From contig CAZTAS010000003.1 in the NCBI GenBank assembly GCA_964611635.1, positions 1 to 56,055 of the forward strand: DNA of 56,055 bases, written 5' to 3'. The notes under the pieces were generated by a model. The model was not told the origin of the DNA. It worked only from the letters and a program-made list of their open reading frames with translations, and searched no databases. Below, one piece after another: positions 43,194-51,032 of the stretch; position 1 is the stretch's first letter; each line of letters starts with the position of its first letter. This stretch comes from JAFDED01 sp964611635. Its GTDB lineage: Bacteria > Desulfobacterota > JAFDED01. The position numbers were made by a program, and so were the translations under genes.

Positions 43194-45029
43194 TTACCTC
43201 GTTTTTCTCTGGTGGGGTTCCGATTTGGGAGGGCTCATTTCGATTTGCGGCCTCGGTAAGCGCTTGCGAGGAAAAATAAGTGTAAATCGGGAACCTTGCC
43301 CAGGAGTGGAGTCAAGCTCGATTTTACCTCCATGCTCTTGGACGATCTTCCGCGTTACCAGCAGTCCCAATCCCGTACCTCCCATTCCTTTAGTTGAAAA
43401 AAAAGTGGTGAAGACCTTTTTTTTCACCTCATAATCCATTCCACAACCATTGTCCATAACTTCATAAATGAGAGAGTTGTTCTCTTCTCGGGTGGAGACC
43501 GTCACTGTGCATCCCCCTTGATTGCTCATCCGGCAGGCATCGATGGCGTTCGAAACTAAATTAGCCAGGCAGGAATGAATGCCTTGTGGATCCATTGGAG
43601 CCATTCCGATACCTTCTTGCAGCTCAGAAACGATTGAAATCCCAGCCTTATCCGCTGCTTCGCTATATAGAGTTATCACTTCATGTGCTATTTGATTGGG
43701 ATTCACCAGTTGAACCTGTGGTTCCCGGCCTTTGGAAAAGCTAAGGAAATCTTTCATAAAGGTAGATATCTTCATAATATTATTTTCCAGCATTCGCCAA
43801 CCTTCTTCTGCCAGCTTTTCATCATTGTGTTTCGATGCTGACTTGGCCACGTAAAGACCACCCTCCATGCCCATGAGGATATTCTTGATGCCATGGGCAA
43901 TGCCTGCTACTGTCTGGCCAACGGCAGCAAGGCGCTCCGCCTCAAGCTTTTCTCGTTCCAGTTGCCTTATTTCTCTGAGATCCTGAAAAAAGGAGGCATA
44001 GCCTAAAAGCTCTTCTCCCGATTTTAAACAAACGTTGGCGAACCGAATGGGTATTTCCTCTCCATTTTTCGAATGGATGGGAAAGTTGGGAATCATACAG
44101 GCCTCTCGTCCTTGCCCGACGATTTCCATCAGTGGTGGAGGAAAGTATGGCTCTAAATCGGATAGGGATAGGACTTCTTGGGAAGAAATTTGTAATAAAG
44201 CCTCCAGGGCTGGATTGAAAATAATAGTTTTTCCCTTCTCATCAATTGCCATAATACCATCGTACGATTGCCCGATCAGGCTTTCTTGAATTGCACGGAG
44301 CTTGCTTATCTCGGTCTGCAATATTTTATGTTGGGTTATGTCCATGCATACTTCGATGACTTGATCCACCCTTTCCCCATACTCTATCAATGGCGCGCTG
44401 GTAACAATATATTGTGCTATTTTACCATCCTTTGTCCTGCCTGTCTGCTCTGCGTGATAAATTTGTCCGTCCTGAAAAGTCTTTTCCACAGGACAATCTG
44501 GGCACTTTTCCGTCTGGTTCTTATATACTTGATAACAGGGTTCACCAATCCTGTTTCCGAAAGCTTCCCATAGTCTCTGATTTCCTCGGATAATACGATA
44601 ATTTCGATCCAGCACAGCGATATAACAAGGAGCCCACTCGTAGAGAACGTGGTGTTCTTTTTCTTGTTGGGCCCACTGTGTGATGTCCATGGTCGTCTGG
44701 ATCACATAGATCATTTCTTTATTTTCTCCCTCAATGGGCGTTAGATAGAGCAAGTAATCAATTGGCTCGCCGAACTTATTAAAGCCTTTTTCATGGCGGC
44801 GCCGTGGTTGACCATCCATAAAGGTTTTGGCAGCAGGGCATTGTTCGCAAGCGCTGGAGCGCTTCTTGTATATCTCGTAACAATGTCGGCCCGCGAAATC
44901 GCCGAACTTCTGCTTGAAACTTCGATTGACCTCCACAATTCGATGATCGCGGTCGATAACAGCGATGCTGATCGGGATGTGTTGGAAAAGCTTTTCCTGG
45001 AGCCATGAATGCAATATGTTTGCTGGCAT
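43194..45029 (-). CDS. PAS-domain sensor histidine kinase with cysteine motifs
   Basis: Soluble kinase of 611 residues without membrane segments: three PAS domains (about 10-115, 125-235, 245-360), a HisKA domain with phospho-His near 379 in GIAHGIKNIL, and a HATPase domain (NAIDACRMS, DNGCGMD, GMGGTGLGL). The first two PAS domains carry matching Cys motifs, CYEIYKKRSSACEQCPAAKT and CYQVYKNQTEKCPDCPVEKT. These cysteines could bind a metal or cluster or sense redox state, which suits the redox complex upstream. Encoded between two response regulators. Confidence 0.9.
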   Translation of the reverse strand: MPANILHSWLQEKLFQHIPISIAVIDRDHRIVEVNRSFKQKFGDFAGRHCYEIYKKRSSACEQCPAAKTFMDGQPRRRHEKGFNKFGEPIDYLLYLTPIEGENKEMIYVIQTTMDITQWAQQEKEHHVLYEWAPCYIAVLDRNYRIIRGNQRLWEAFGNRIGEPCYQVYKNQTEKCPDCPVEKTFQDGQIYHAEQTGRTKDGKIAQYIVTSAPLIEYGERVDQVIEVCMDITQHKILQTEISKLRAIQESLIGQSYDGIMAIDEKGKTIIFNPALEALLQISSQEVLSLSDLEPYFPPPLMEIVGQGREACMIPNFPIHSKNGEEIPIRFANVCLKSGEELLGYASFFQDLREIRQLEREKLEAERLAAVGQTVAGIAHGIKNILMGMEGGLYVAKSASKHNDEKLAEEGWRMLENNIMKISTFMKDFLSFSKGREPQVQLVNPNQIAHEVITLYSEAADKAGISIVSELQEGIGMAPMDPQGIHSCLANLVSNAIDACRMSNQGGCTVTVSTREENNSLIYEVMDNGCGMDYEVKKKVFTTFFSTKGMGGTGLGLLVTRKIVQEHGGKIELDSTPGQGSRFTLIFPRKRLPRPQIEMSPPKSEPHQRKTR

Positions 45030-45061
45030 GATTGGTCCCTCATCCCCGTTAGGGTGTCAAC

Positions 45062-45454
45062 TTATCCGAAGGCTTCTCGGATGGCGGAAAGTAATTGTTG
45101 CAGATCCACCGGTTTACCCACAAATTTATAGGACCTGGAAGGTAGGCCGGTATTTTCCATTACTCCTATTACGTTATCCATCGAGTCCTCATTAAGGCCG
45201 CTTATAATAATGATAGGAATACGACAGAATTTTTTGTTCTTGCGAACTTGATCGTAGAAAGAAACTCCTGATTTCTCAGGCATCATGATATCCAGGCAGA
45301 TTAAATCTGGTTTCTCCTTTGGGATCATCCGCAAGCCAGATTCTACATCCTTGGCACAACACACTTTAAATCCCTGATCTTTGAGAAAAGTCCTCAAATA
45401 AGTAATCACGTCTGGCTCATCATCAATGATCAAAATCTTTTTTTTCAATGCCAA
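45062..45454 (-). CDS. Response regulator (receiver domain only)
   Basis: 130 residues, one receiver domain (KKKILIIDDEPDVITYLRTF; Asp in LICLDIMMPEKSG; Lys in KFVGKPVD). It lies 22 bases after the NrfD-cytochrome fusion gene. A single receiver directly after an Hmc-type redox operon recalls rrf1, the receiver gene after the hmc operon of Desulfovibrio; the link is by analogy. Confidence 0.92.
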   Translation of the reverse strand: MALKKKILIIDDEPDVITYLRTFLKDQGFKVCCAKDVESGLRMIPKEKPDLICLDIMMPEKSGVSFYDQVRKNKKFCRIPIIIISGLNEDSMDNVIGVMENTGLPSRSYKFVGKPVDLQQLLSAIREAFG

Positions 45455-45476
45455 CCTCTCCCCATTGGATAATAAG

Positions 45477-47456
45477 CTATTTTGTTTTTAACGGGTTTAA
45501 AGATTTTTTCACTTCAAATAGGGAAAGGATGGAGCTACCATCGTTTTGCTTCTTGGGAATAATGATTATTGGTATAGGATCCTTGGAGTAATGAAGCTCC
45601 CTGTGACAAGTAGGACAGAAATGAAGCCGTTCTTTCGCAATCAGTTCAGCCTTCACATTCCGGGATATGCCAGAGGAGAGCTTTTCCTCCAGCAGCCTTT
45701 TCTCCTTAAACTCCTTGGCTTTTTCCTGATGGCATGGAATGCACAACCCATGCATGGCGTCTTCGTATCCCACTGTGTACTTTAACCGATCAGGGCCTTT
45801 CGTTTTGATGGTTATACGAGACTCTTCGGAAATCATCTTGGTGTGGCATTTCTCGCATGGTTTTGCATTTTCAGCGGAGTTGGGATATTTAATGTCGTGG
45901 CATTTTTCGCAGCCCTTGTTTCCCCCTAACTTTCGCTCATGAAACAGATGGTCAAAAATCAGCGTCTTGAGATACAAATCCCGATGGCACTCTGAGCAAG
46001 ATGTTGCCTGGTCCATGGACTTTTGCATGTGATGGCATTTGACGCATGAGTCAGCCTTGCCGTTCTCCTGGATGTGCTTATTGTGGTCAAAGATTACAGC
46101 GAGATTTGCGCGGTCCCCATCAATGATCATTGGGCTGAGACCCCTAGGTCTGGCAACGGGGGTCTTTTCTGGCAATGCCCCATGCACTGCGCTTTCCGGT
46201 AGTAAGGCGAAGGAAAGCCCTGCCCCTATTAAAAAGAAAAGAAGATGAACGCTAGTATTTCTGATTAAACTCGGCCCGAGCCATACTTCTGTTGAACGCT
46301 CAAACACCGGCTTTGAAAGATCGTGGTCCGGATGATCACGATATTCTCTAGTTTCATAGACATTGCAATGCTCGACAAAGAAAAAGAAAGCCAGGATTGC
46401 CGCAGAGATAATGCTCATGGTGATAGAGATTTCCATCCAAGAAGGGAAATAATTCGATCCAGTTTTAGAAATCATGGAGGTAATCGCCAGGTTGATCCGA
46501 TTCAGTGCAAAACCAAGGACGATTAGAAATGCCGCAGCTCCTTGTCCTGCGATTGTTGCTCGAGTCCCGGAATAAGAAAGGAAGGCAATGGGGATCAAGA
46601 TACTGATAGCTAATTCAAACCAGTACACTATACTTTCCCATGAACCATCCACTAAAAGATGCAGTTTTCCATAAATGACCAGATTCGCCGTAACAAGAAT
46701 CAAGTTCAAGATTAAGACATAACGGGCGAGTTTAGCAATATCGCTCAGAAGCTCTTCTTCAAGATTTCGTTGAAAGAGCCAACCCGATATGATTGACTCG
46801 CAAATCACCATGGCCAGTCCAAGTGCTATTGATGATAAAAAAAATAGTAAAGGGAGCCAAGTGGTATACCACAATGGATGAACGCGAAAAGGCATTATGA
46901 CAAAAAGCGTTCCCAGGGTGGACTGGTGCATAGTGGAGAGCATAATTCCGGCAATGATCATGGGGATGGTGATCTTCTTGAAGAATTCCAAAACGCATTG
47001 GGCGCGCGAAAATCGCTCCAACACGACAGGAGCAAATTCCAGCGCGAGAACGGTCGTATACAGCATAACACACCAGGCCACCTCGAAGAGAGCAGAATTA
47101 AGTTGCCAGTTTATGGTGGGACTCCAAATCATCCACGGCCTTCCAATGTCAACAATCAATCCCACAATCACTGCCAGATATCCAAGAAAGGCGGTCAACA
47201 CTGCGGGCCTTAGCAGGGGACGAAGCCTTTCTCGATGAAAAATCCCAACCGTACCGGCGATGACAAATCCGCCCGCTGCCAGGGCAACGCCACCCATCAC
47301 ATCAAAGCCGATCCAGAGGCCCCATGACGTGTCGTCAGTGAGCGCAGTTGTCGCTCCCAAGCCGTTGAGGAGGCGCGCAATTCCAACAACAAAACCGAAA
47401 CCCGTAATCACCCAGAGAATGTTTTTGGTTATCTTAGGACGTCTGTGCACCGTCAT
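45477..47456 (-). CDS. NrfD-like membrane subunit fused to a hexahaem cytochrome c
   Basis: Membrane redox subunit of 659 residues. The first 430 or so form an NrfD/HmcC-type quinone-interacting protein with about ten membrane segments (NILWVITGFGFVVGIARLLN, WGLWIGFDVMGGVALAAGGF). One more segment near 450 is followed by a C-terminal part with six CxxCH haem motifs: CVKCH, CSECH, CEKCH, CEKCH, CIPCH and CPTCH, at about 470-617, presumably periplasmic. HmcA (cytochrome) and HmcC (NrfD) are separate proteins in Desulfovibrio, so this fusion would couple the two. ATG 47456 was chosen because AGGA lies 7 bases upstream; it overlaps the ferredoxin gene by 23 bases. Confidence 0.92.
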   Translation of the reverse strand: MTVHRRPKITKNILWVITGFGFVVGIARLLNGLGATTALTDDTSWGLWIGFDVMGGVALAAGGFVIAGTVGIFHRERLRPLLRPAVLTAFLGYLAVIVGLIVDIGRPWMIWSPTINWQLNSALFEVAWCVMLYTTVLALEFAPVVLERFSRAQCVLEFFKKITIPMIIAGIMLSTMHQSTLGTLFVIMPFRVHPLWYTTWLPLLFFLSSIALGLAMVICESIISGWLFQRNLEEELLSDIAKLARYVLILNLILVTANLVIYGKLHLLVDGSWESIVYWFELAISILIPIAFLSYSGTRATIAGQGAAAFLIVLGFALNRINLAITSMISKTGSNYFPSWMEISITMSIISAAILAFFFFVEHCNVYETREYRDHPDHDLSKPVFERSTEVWLGPSLIRNTSVHLLFFLIGAGLSFALLPESAVHGALPEKTPVARPRGLSPMIIDGDRANLAVIFDHNKHIQENGKADSCVKCHHMQKSMDQATSCSECHRDLYLKTLIFDHLFHERKLGGNKGCEKCHDIKYPNSAENAKPCEKCHTKMISEESRITIKTKGPDRLKYTVGYEDAMHGLCIPCHQEKAKEFKEKRLLEEKLSSGISRNVKAELIAKERLHFCPTCHRELHYSKDPIPIIIIPKKQNDGSSILSLFEVKKSLNPLKTK

Positions 47457-48228
47457 CTTTCTGATCCTGTTTGTGTTCTGTCTTTCGTGCATTTTCCATA
47501 AGGATTTTATTTTTCCGCTCATACAGCCAGTAAACACCGGCCATCAGTCCGCCAATCCCTAGGAATACGGAAGGCATTTTGTTAAGAATTTTCCAGGTAA
47601 AATGGGGAAGTGGCTGAGTGCCGAGGTCTTTTTTCCATCCCAGAAAGCTCACATCAATATCCGAAATATACAAAACTGAAGTGCCACCCACCACATTTTC
47701 CCCCCACACCTTATGAATGTATTTATCGGGATTTTCTCGGATGCGGCGCTTCGCTTCGGCAATCAATTCTTCTCGCTCTCCAAAAATGGTCGCCTCCGTC
47801 GGGCAGACCTCCACGCATCCCGGCTTTTTCCCTTCCAGAATGAGGGGATAGCAGAGATTGCATTTCTGGATTGCCGGGGCCGTATGGTTCCAGTCGTACT
47901 TAGGAATTCCAAAGGGACAAGCATTCATGCAGTATCGACAGCCCAGGCAAACCGAGACATCATAGATGACCGGGCCCTCCTCGGTTTTTTTCAGTGCTCC
48001 CACCGGACAAACTGAGACACAGGCCGGCTCGAGGCAATGCCGGCAGTGCTTGCGGACATAGTGGTTGTCCGGACGGGTAATCACAGTAGTCCAACGCGTT
48101 GCCGAAAGGCCGTCTCGTGACCCCCAGTGCCAAGGCATATCATCGCCCAGATTGTTGATCTCTTTACACTTCTCAACACAAAGCTCGCATCCTATACAAC
48201 GAGTCACATCAGTAAGGATTGCTTTCAT
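47434..48228 (-). CDS. HmcB/DsrO-like [4Fe-4S] ferredoxin subunit with C-terminal membrane anchor
   Basis: 264 residues with cysteine sets for four [4Fe-4S] clusters: CIGCELCVEKCKE, HCRHCLEPACVSVCP, CLGCRYCMNACP and KCNLCYPL with GCVEVCP. A single membrane helix (SVFLGIGGLMAGVYWLYERK) near 220-240 anchors it. There is no Tat signal, so the clusters are on the cytoplasmic side unless the protein is piggybacked. The start overlaps the stop of the NarI-like gene by 4 bases (ATGA), which indicates coupled translation. Its place in the operon is that of HmcB. Confidence 0.93.
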   Translation of the reverse strand: MKAILTDVTRCIGCELCVEKCKEINNLGDDMPWHWGSRDGLSATRWTTVITRPDNHYVRKHCRHCLEPACVSVCPVGALKKTEEGPVIYDVSVCLGCRYCMNACPFGIPKYDWNHTAPAIQKCNLCYPLILEGKKPGCVEVCPTEATIFGEREELIAEAKRRIRENPDKYIHKVWGENVVGGTSVLYISDIDVSFLGWKKDLGTQPLPHFTWKILNKMPSVFLGIGGLMAGVYWLYERKNKILMENARKTEHKQDQKDDGAQTS

Positions 48229-48929
48229 ACCTTATCCTCTTTGCCCAAGGTGGCTACAATCTTGGCTCCCGCTTCCGGAGGAAACCTCCATGCAAGCTCC
48301 GTGGCCAACTGAGTGAATGGCCAAAGAACAACGTGGGTGAGCTTTGAAAAGGGAATGTATAGCAAGATAAAGTCACCGCTGAACACGTGGAGCAGCATTG
48401 TCCCCTGATAGGAAAAAGGGTTAATGTGGGGATGCGAGGCCATAAAGCCGCTTATAAACGAAACCACGATCATGGGCGGCAGTACTAAATCCTGAAATCT
48501 GCTGATGGCGCGTGACTGGGAATATGCGATCCGGGCTATAAATAGTCCCACACCGGTAACGATGACCATCAGTGTCAACCAGTCGGCCAATGGTTTAGGC
48601 AAGGCTGGCCAGGAAATCCCGATACCTCGTTTCCAGAGCTGAATATGAGCAAACAGGAAAATAGTAACGAGGATGAGACCGATATGGAACAAAAAGGAGG
48701 CCGCAGTGTAAAACAATCTGCTATTATTATTGAAATGGGTAACGGGAATCAGCCAGGCGACGGTTTTTTTCCCCACTTTGAGCCAAGATATGTCTGTGTC
48801 GCCAGCTCGAAGATATGCTTGTACCATGCCTGCAATTGCAATTATTAGATTTCTCGCCAATCCTAACACCATAACCAAGAAGCAGAGCCTGAAGATAGGA
48901 CCCTTAGCCAATGACAACCAGTATTCCAA
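48225..48929 (-). CDS. NarI/DsrM/HmcE-like cytochrome b membrane subunit
   Basis: 234 residues with five to six membrane segments. Candidate haem-b histidines are in FHIGLILV, LLHVFSGDFI and KLTHVVLWP. The family carries electrons between quinones and the iron-sulfur subunit. The frame opens with TTG 48929; AAGGAG lies 7 bases before it. It is between the HdrD-like and ferredoxin genes. Confidence 0.88.
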   Translation of the reverse strand: MEYWLSLAKGPIFRLCFLVMVLGLARNLIIAIAGMVQAYLRAGDTDISWLKVGKKTVAWLIPVTHFNNNSRLFYTAASFLFHIGLILVTIFLFAHIQLWKRGIGISWPALPKPLADWLTLMVIVTGVGLFIARIAYSQSRAISRFQDLVLPPMIVVSFISGFMASHPHINPFSYQGTMLLHVFSGDFILLYIPFSKLTHVVLWPFTQLATELAWRFPPEAGAKIVATLGKEDKV

Positions 48930-48952
48930 GAAAGCACTCCTTATTCAGCTTT

Positions 48953-50311
48953 TCAAAACTCAAGAGCAGTAAATATCAAGTCATGCAAGCCTTTTACTTC
49001 CATATTGAGACCGTGGTCTTCAACAAGCTCTCGTAGTTGCTTTTTACAGTTCGCGCACGGAGAAATCACAATGTCAGCACCGGTGGCACGAAGCTGCTCT
49101 GCTTTCCGCTTACCAATGACCTCTGTTCTGAACTTGCGGATTTCATCCACTGAAACTGTTCCGCCCCCACCGCCGCAGCAGTAATTGTTGGTTCTATTGG
49201 GCGTCATCTCGACAAAATTCTTGATGAATGATTTAATAATAATTCTCGGCTGCTCGACGATCCATCCTGTTCGGGCAATATTACACGGATCGTGGTAGGT
49301 GACAGCTTCCGTCACTTTATTGGGGTTCAGTTTAATCTTACCTTCCTCAAGAAGCTTCAGGGCCAATTCCATGCAGTTTATAACCTGAGGGGCCTGCTTA
49401 CCGCCACAGAAGGTTGGTACGAAATACTTAGCAGCCCGAGATGCATGGCCGCATTCTCCAATAAGGATTTTTTGTGCTTTCAATCGGTGTAGTTCTTCCA
49501 CTTCTTTCCGCACAATATTTGCCAGCAACCGATCACTGTAAAATAGACCATAGTTAATCGCGTCGAAATAACCAGTTCCAATGGTCCATGATACCCCCGC
49601 AGCATGCAAGACAGCGGCGTTTCCCATCAGTGTGTCAGCTTCCATTAAAAAATCACTGACGGGCGGAATAAAAAGGTATTCAGCACCCTCCACATCGATT
49701 GGAAATTTGACCTCAACACCCTTTGCTTCCAGTATCTCTTCTTCCAGAAACTCGCATGAATCCAAAAGTGCTTTCACCGGGATGGCTGAAGTGTTTCGGG
49801 TCGCTCCCTCAAGCTGCTCCCTGGTGGACACCACCAGAGCCTTGGGAGCGATTCCCATCTCGCTCAGGATATAGCGTCCCAGGCGCGTTATCAGGCCATG
49901 ATCAATCCCCATCGGGCACTCAATGCTGCATCGTCGGCACGCGGTGCATCGATAAAAGGCTTCCGCCATTTCGTCGATATCCTCATCTGATAGGTACCGG
50001 TTGCCGAATATTTTGCCGTATAGCATCCCCCCGATGGTAAAATGGCGCCGATATATACCCAATAGCAACTCTGAGCGATAGCAAGGGACATCGTCCGGAT
50101 CCCCTGTTGCCTCATAAATCGGACACATACAGGAGCAGCGGCCGCATTTTGTGCCTATCCGTGAGTAGATATCCAGCAAGTACCTATAATTGCTATGCTT
50201 CAAGATGGATGCGAGTATTTCCAGGAAGCGGCGCGGCCGATTTTCCAGCACGGGAGCTTCGATATAAAAGGTGTATTGCTGATTTGGTGCCTTTTTAACC
50301 GGGGTGTACAT
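48953..50311 (-). CDS. HdrD/HmcF/DsrK-like iron-sulfur protein with CCG domains
   Basis: 452 residues, cytoplasmic. Two [4Fe-4S] motifs, CGRCSCMCP at about 56 and CTACRRCSIECP at about 121, are followed by two CCG domains (HDPCNIART ... YCCGGGGG ... SPCANCKKQL) that in heterodisulfide reductase bind the catalytic cluster. The family handles thiol/disulfide electron transfer; in DsrK and HmcF it links the cytoplasm to the membrane chain. The start follows AAGGAA. It is the first redox gene of the operon, downstream of the NifX-like gene. Confidence 0.92.
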   Translation of the reverse strand: MYTPVKKAPNQQYTFYIEAPVLENRPRRFLEILASILKHSNYRYLLDIYSRIGTKCGRCSCMCPIYEATGDPDDVPCYRSELLLGIYRRHFTIGGMLYGKIFGNRYLSDEDIDEMAEAFYRCTACRRCSIECPMGIDHGLITRLGRYILSEMGIAPKALVVSTREQLEGATRNTSAIPVKALLDSCEFLEEEILEAKGVEVKFPIDVEGAEYLFIPPVSDFLMEADTLMGNAAVLHAAGVSWTIGTGYFDAINYGLFYSDRLLANIVRKEVEELHRLKAQKILIGECGHASRAAKYFVPTFCGGKQAPQVINCMELALKLLEEGKIKLNPNKVTEAVTYHDPCNIARTGWIVEQPRIIIKSFIKNFVEMTPNRTNNYCCGGGGGTVSVDEIRKFRTEVIGKRKAEQLRATGADIVISPCANCKKQLRELVEDHGLNMEVKGLHDLIFTALEF

Positions 50312-50365
50312 TTCTATTCCTTTGAAAAACCGAAAACTCTTATGAATTTCGAAGATTGGCTCTTC

Positions 50366-50785
50366 CTATAGCTCCCCAGGATATTTCTCCATGGCTTTTT
50401 TCAAAATGTCGAACTTTTTATCGTGGACTGATTTGGATATTTCGATGTTTGCACCCGACGAGAATTCCAATTTTCCTTTTTTAAATTGGTCAATTACATC
50501 CCTGACCTTTCCGTTGGCATTGGTGATGACTTTAATGCCGGTCATACTCAGAGTTTCATAGCAAAAAGTTCCGCATAAATGAGTAACTAATACCTCAGCG
50601 CTTTTGTTGACAAGAAGCTGGGCTGTTTTCAATCCAATACCCCGGACCACATCAATGTCGGAGCTCAAGAACGATTCATACTGCATAGTGTCCAGGTCAA
50701 CAATGAGTAAAAAAAAGCTGTGCCCAAAATCTGTCACAATTTCTGAATCAAGATCGGGCTCAGTGCTCACAATACCAATATTCAT
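50366..50785 (-). CDS. NifX/NafY-type dinitrogenase cofactor domain protein
   Basis: 139 residues consisting of one NifB/NifX-like FeMo-cofactor binding fold: MNIGIVSTEPDLDSEIV, LLIVDLDTMQYESF, GIGLKTAQLLVNKSAEVLV and LCGTFCYETLSMTGIKVITNA and a C-terminal tail. In sulfate reducers such stand-alone proteins are seen beside redox complexes and may carry iron-sulfur or other cofactors. ATG 50785 is chosen for the GGGGA 8 bases upstream. It is the first gene of the operon and has a sigma-54 promoter 47 bases upstream. Confidence 0.8.
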   Translation of the reverse strand: MNIGIVSTEPDLDSEIVTDFGHSFFLLIVDLDTMQYESFLSSDIDVVRGIGLKTAQLLVNKSAEVLVTHLCGTFCYETLSMTGIKVITNANGKVRDVIDQFKKGKLEFSSGANIEISKSVHDKKFDILKKAMEKYPGEL

Positions 50786-50831
50786 TGCCGATTTCCCCAC
50801 TATGAAGACTCATGCATCATATGATAACATT

Positions 50832-50847
50832 AGCTAAAAGCATGCCA
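50832..50847 (-). promoter_or_regulatory. Sigma-54 (-24/-12) promoter
   Basis: On the minus strand TGGCATG-CTTT-TAGCT matches the consensus TGGCACG-N4-TTGCW except at two bases. The -12 element ends at 50832, 47 bases before the start of the NifX-like gene. The adjacent gene encodes a sigma-54 activator, which supports the call. Confidence 0.6.
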
Positions 50848-51032
50848 TCGGCTTGGAGATTGCCTTCAGTCCTGCCTGATTAATTAGATAATATTTTGAT
50901 ATTATTAAAAATATGAGAAATGATAGTTTTGGGGATTGCAGTTGATGAACATTTATTTCTCTGAAGTTTATCTTGTGAGGGGAAAAAAGATTTCACAAAT
51001 TGAAATGCATATAAACTGAAAAATTTGTGGAA

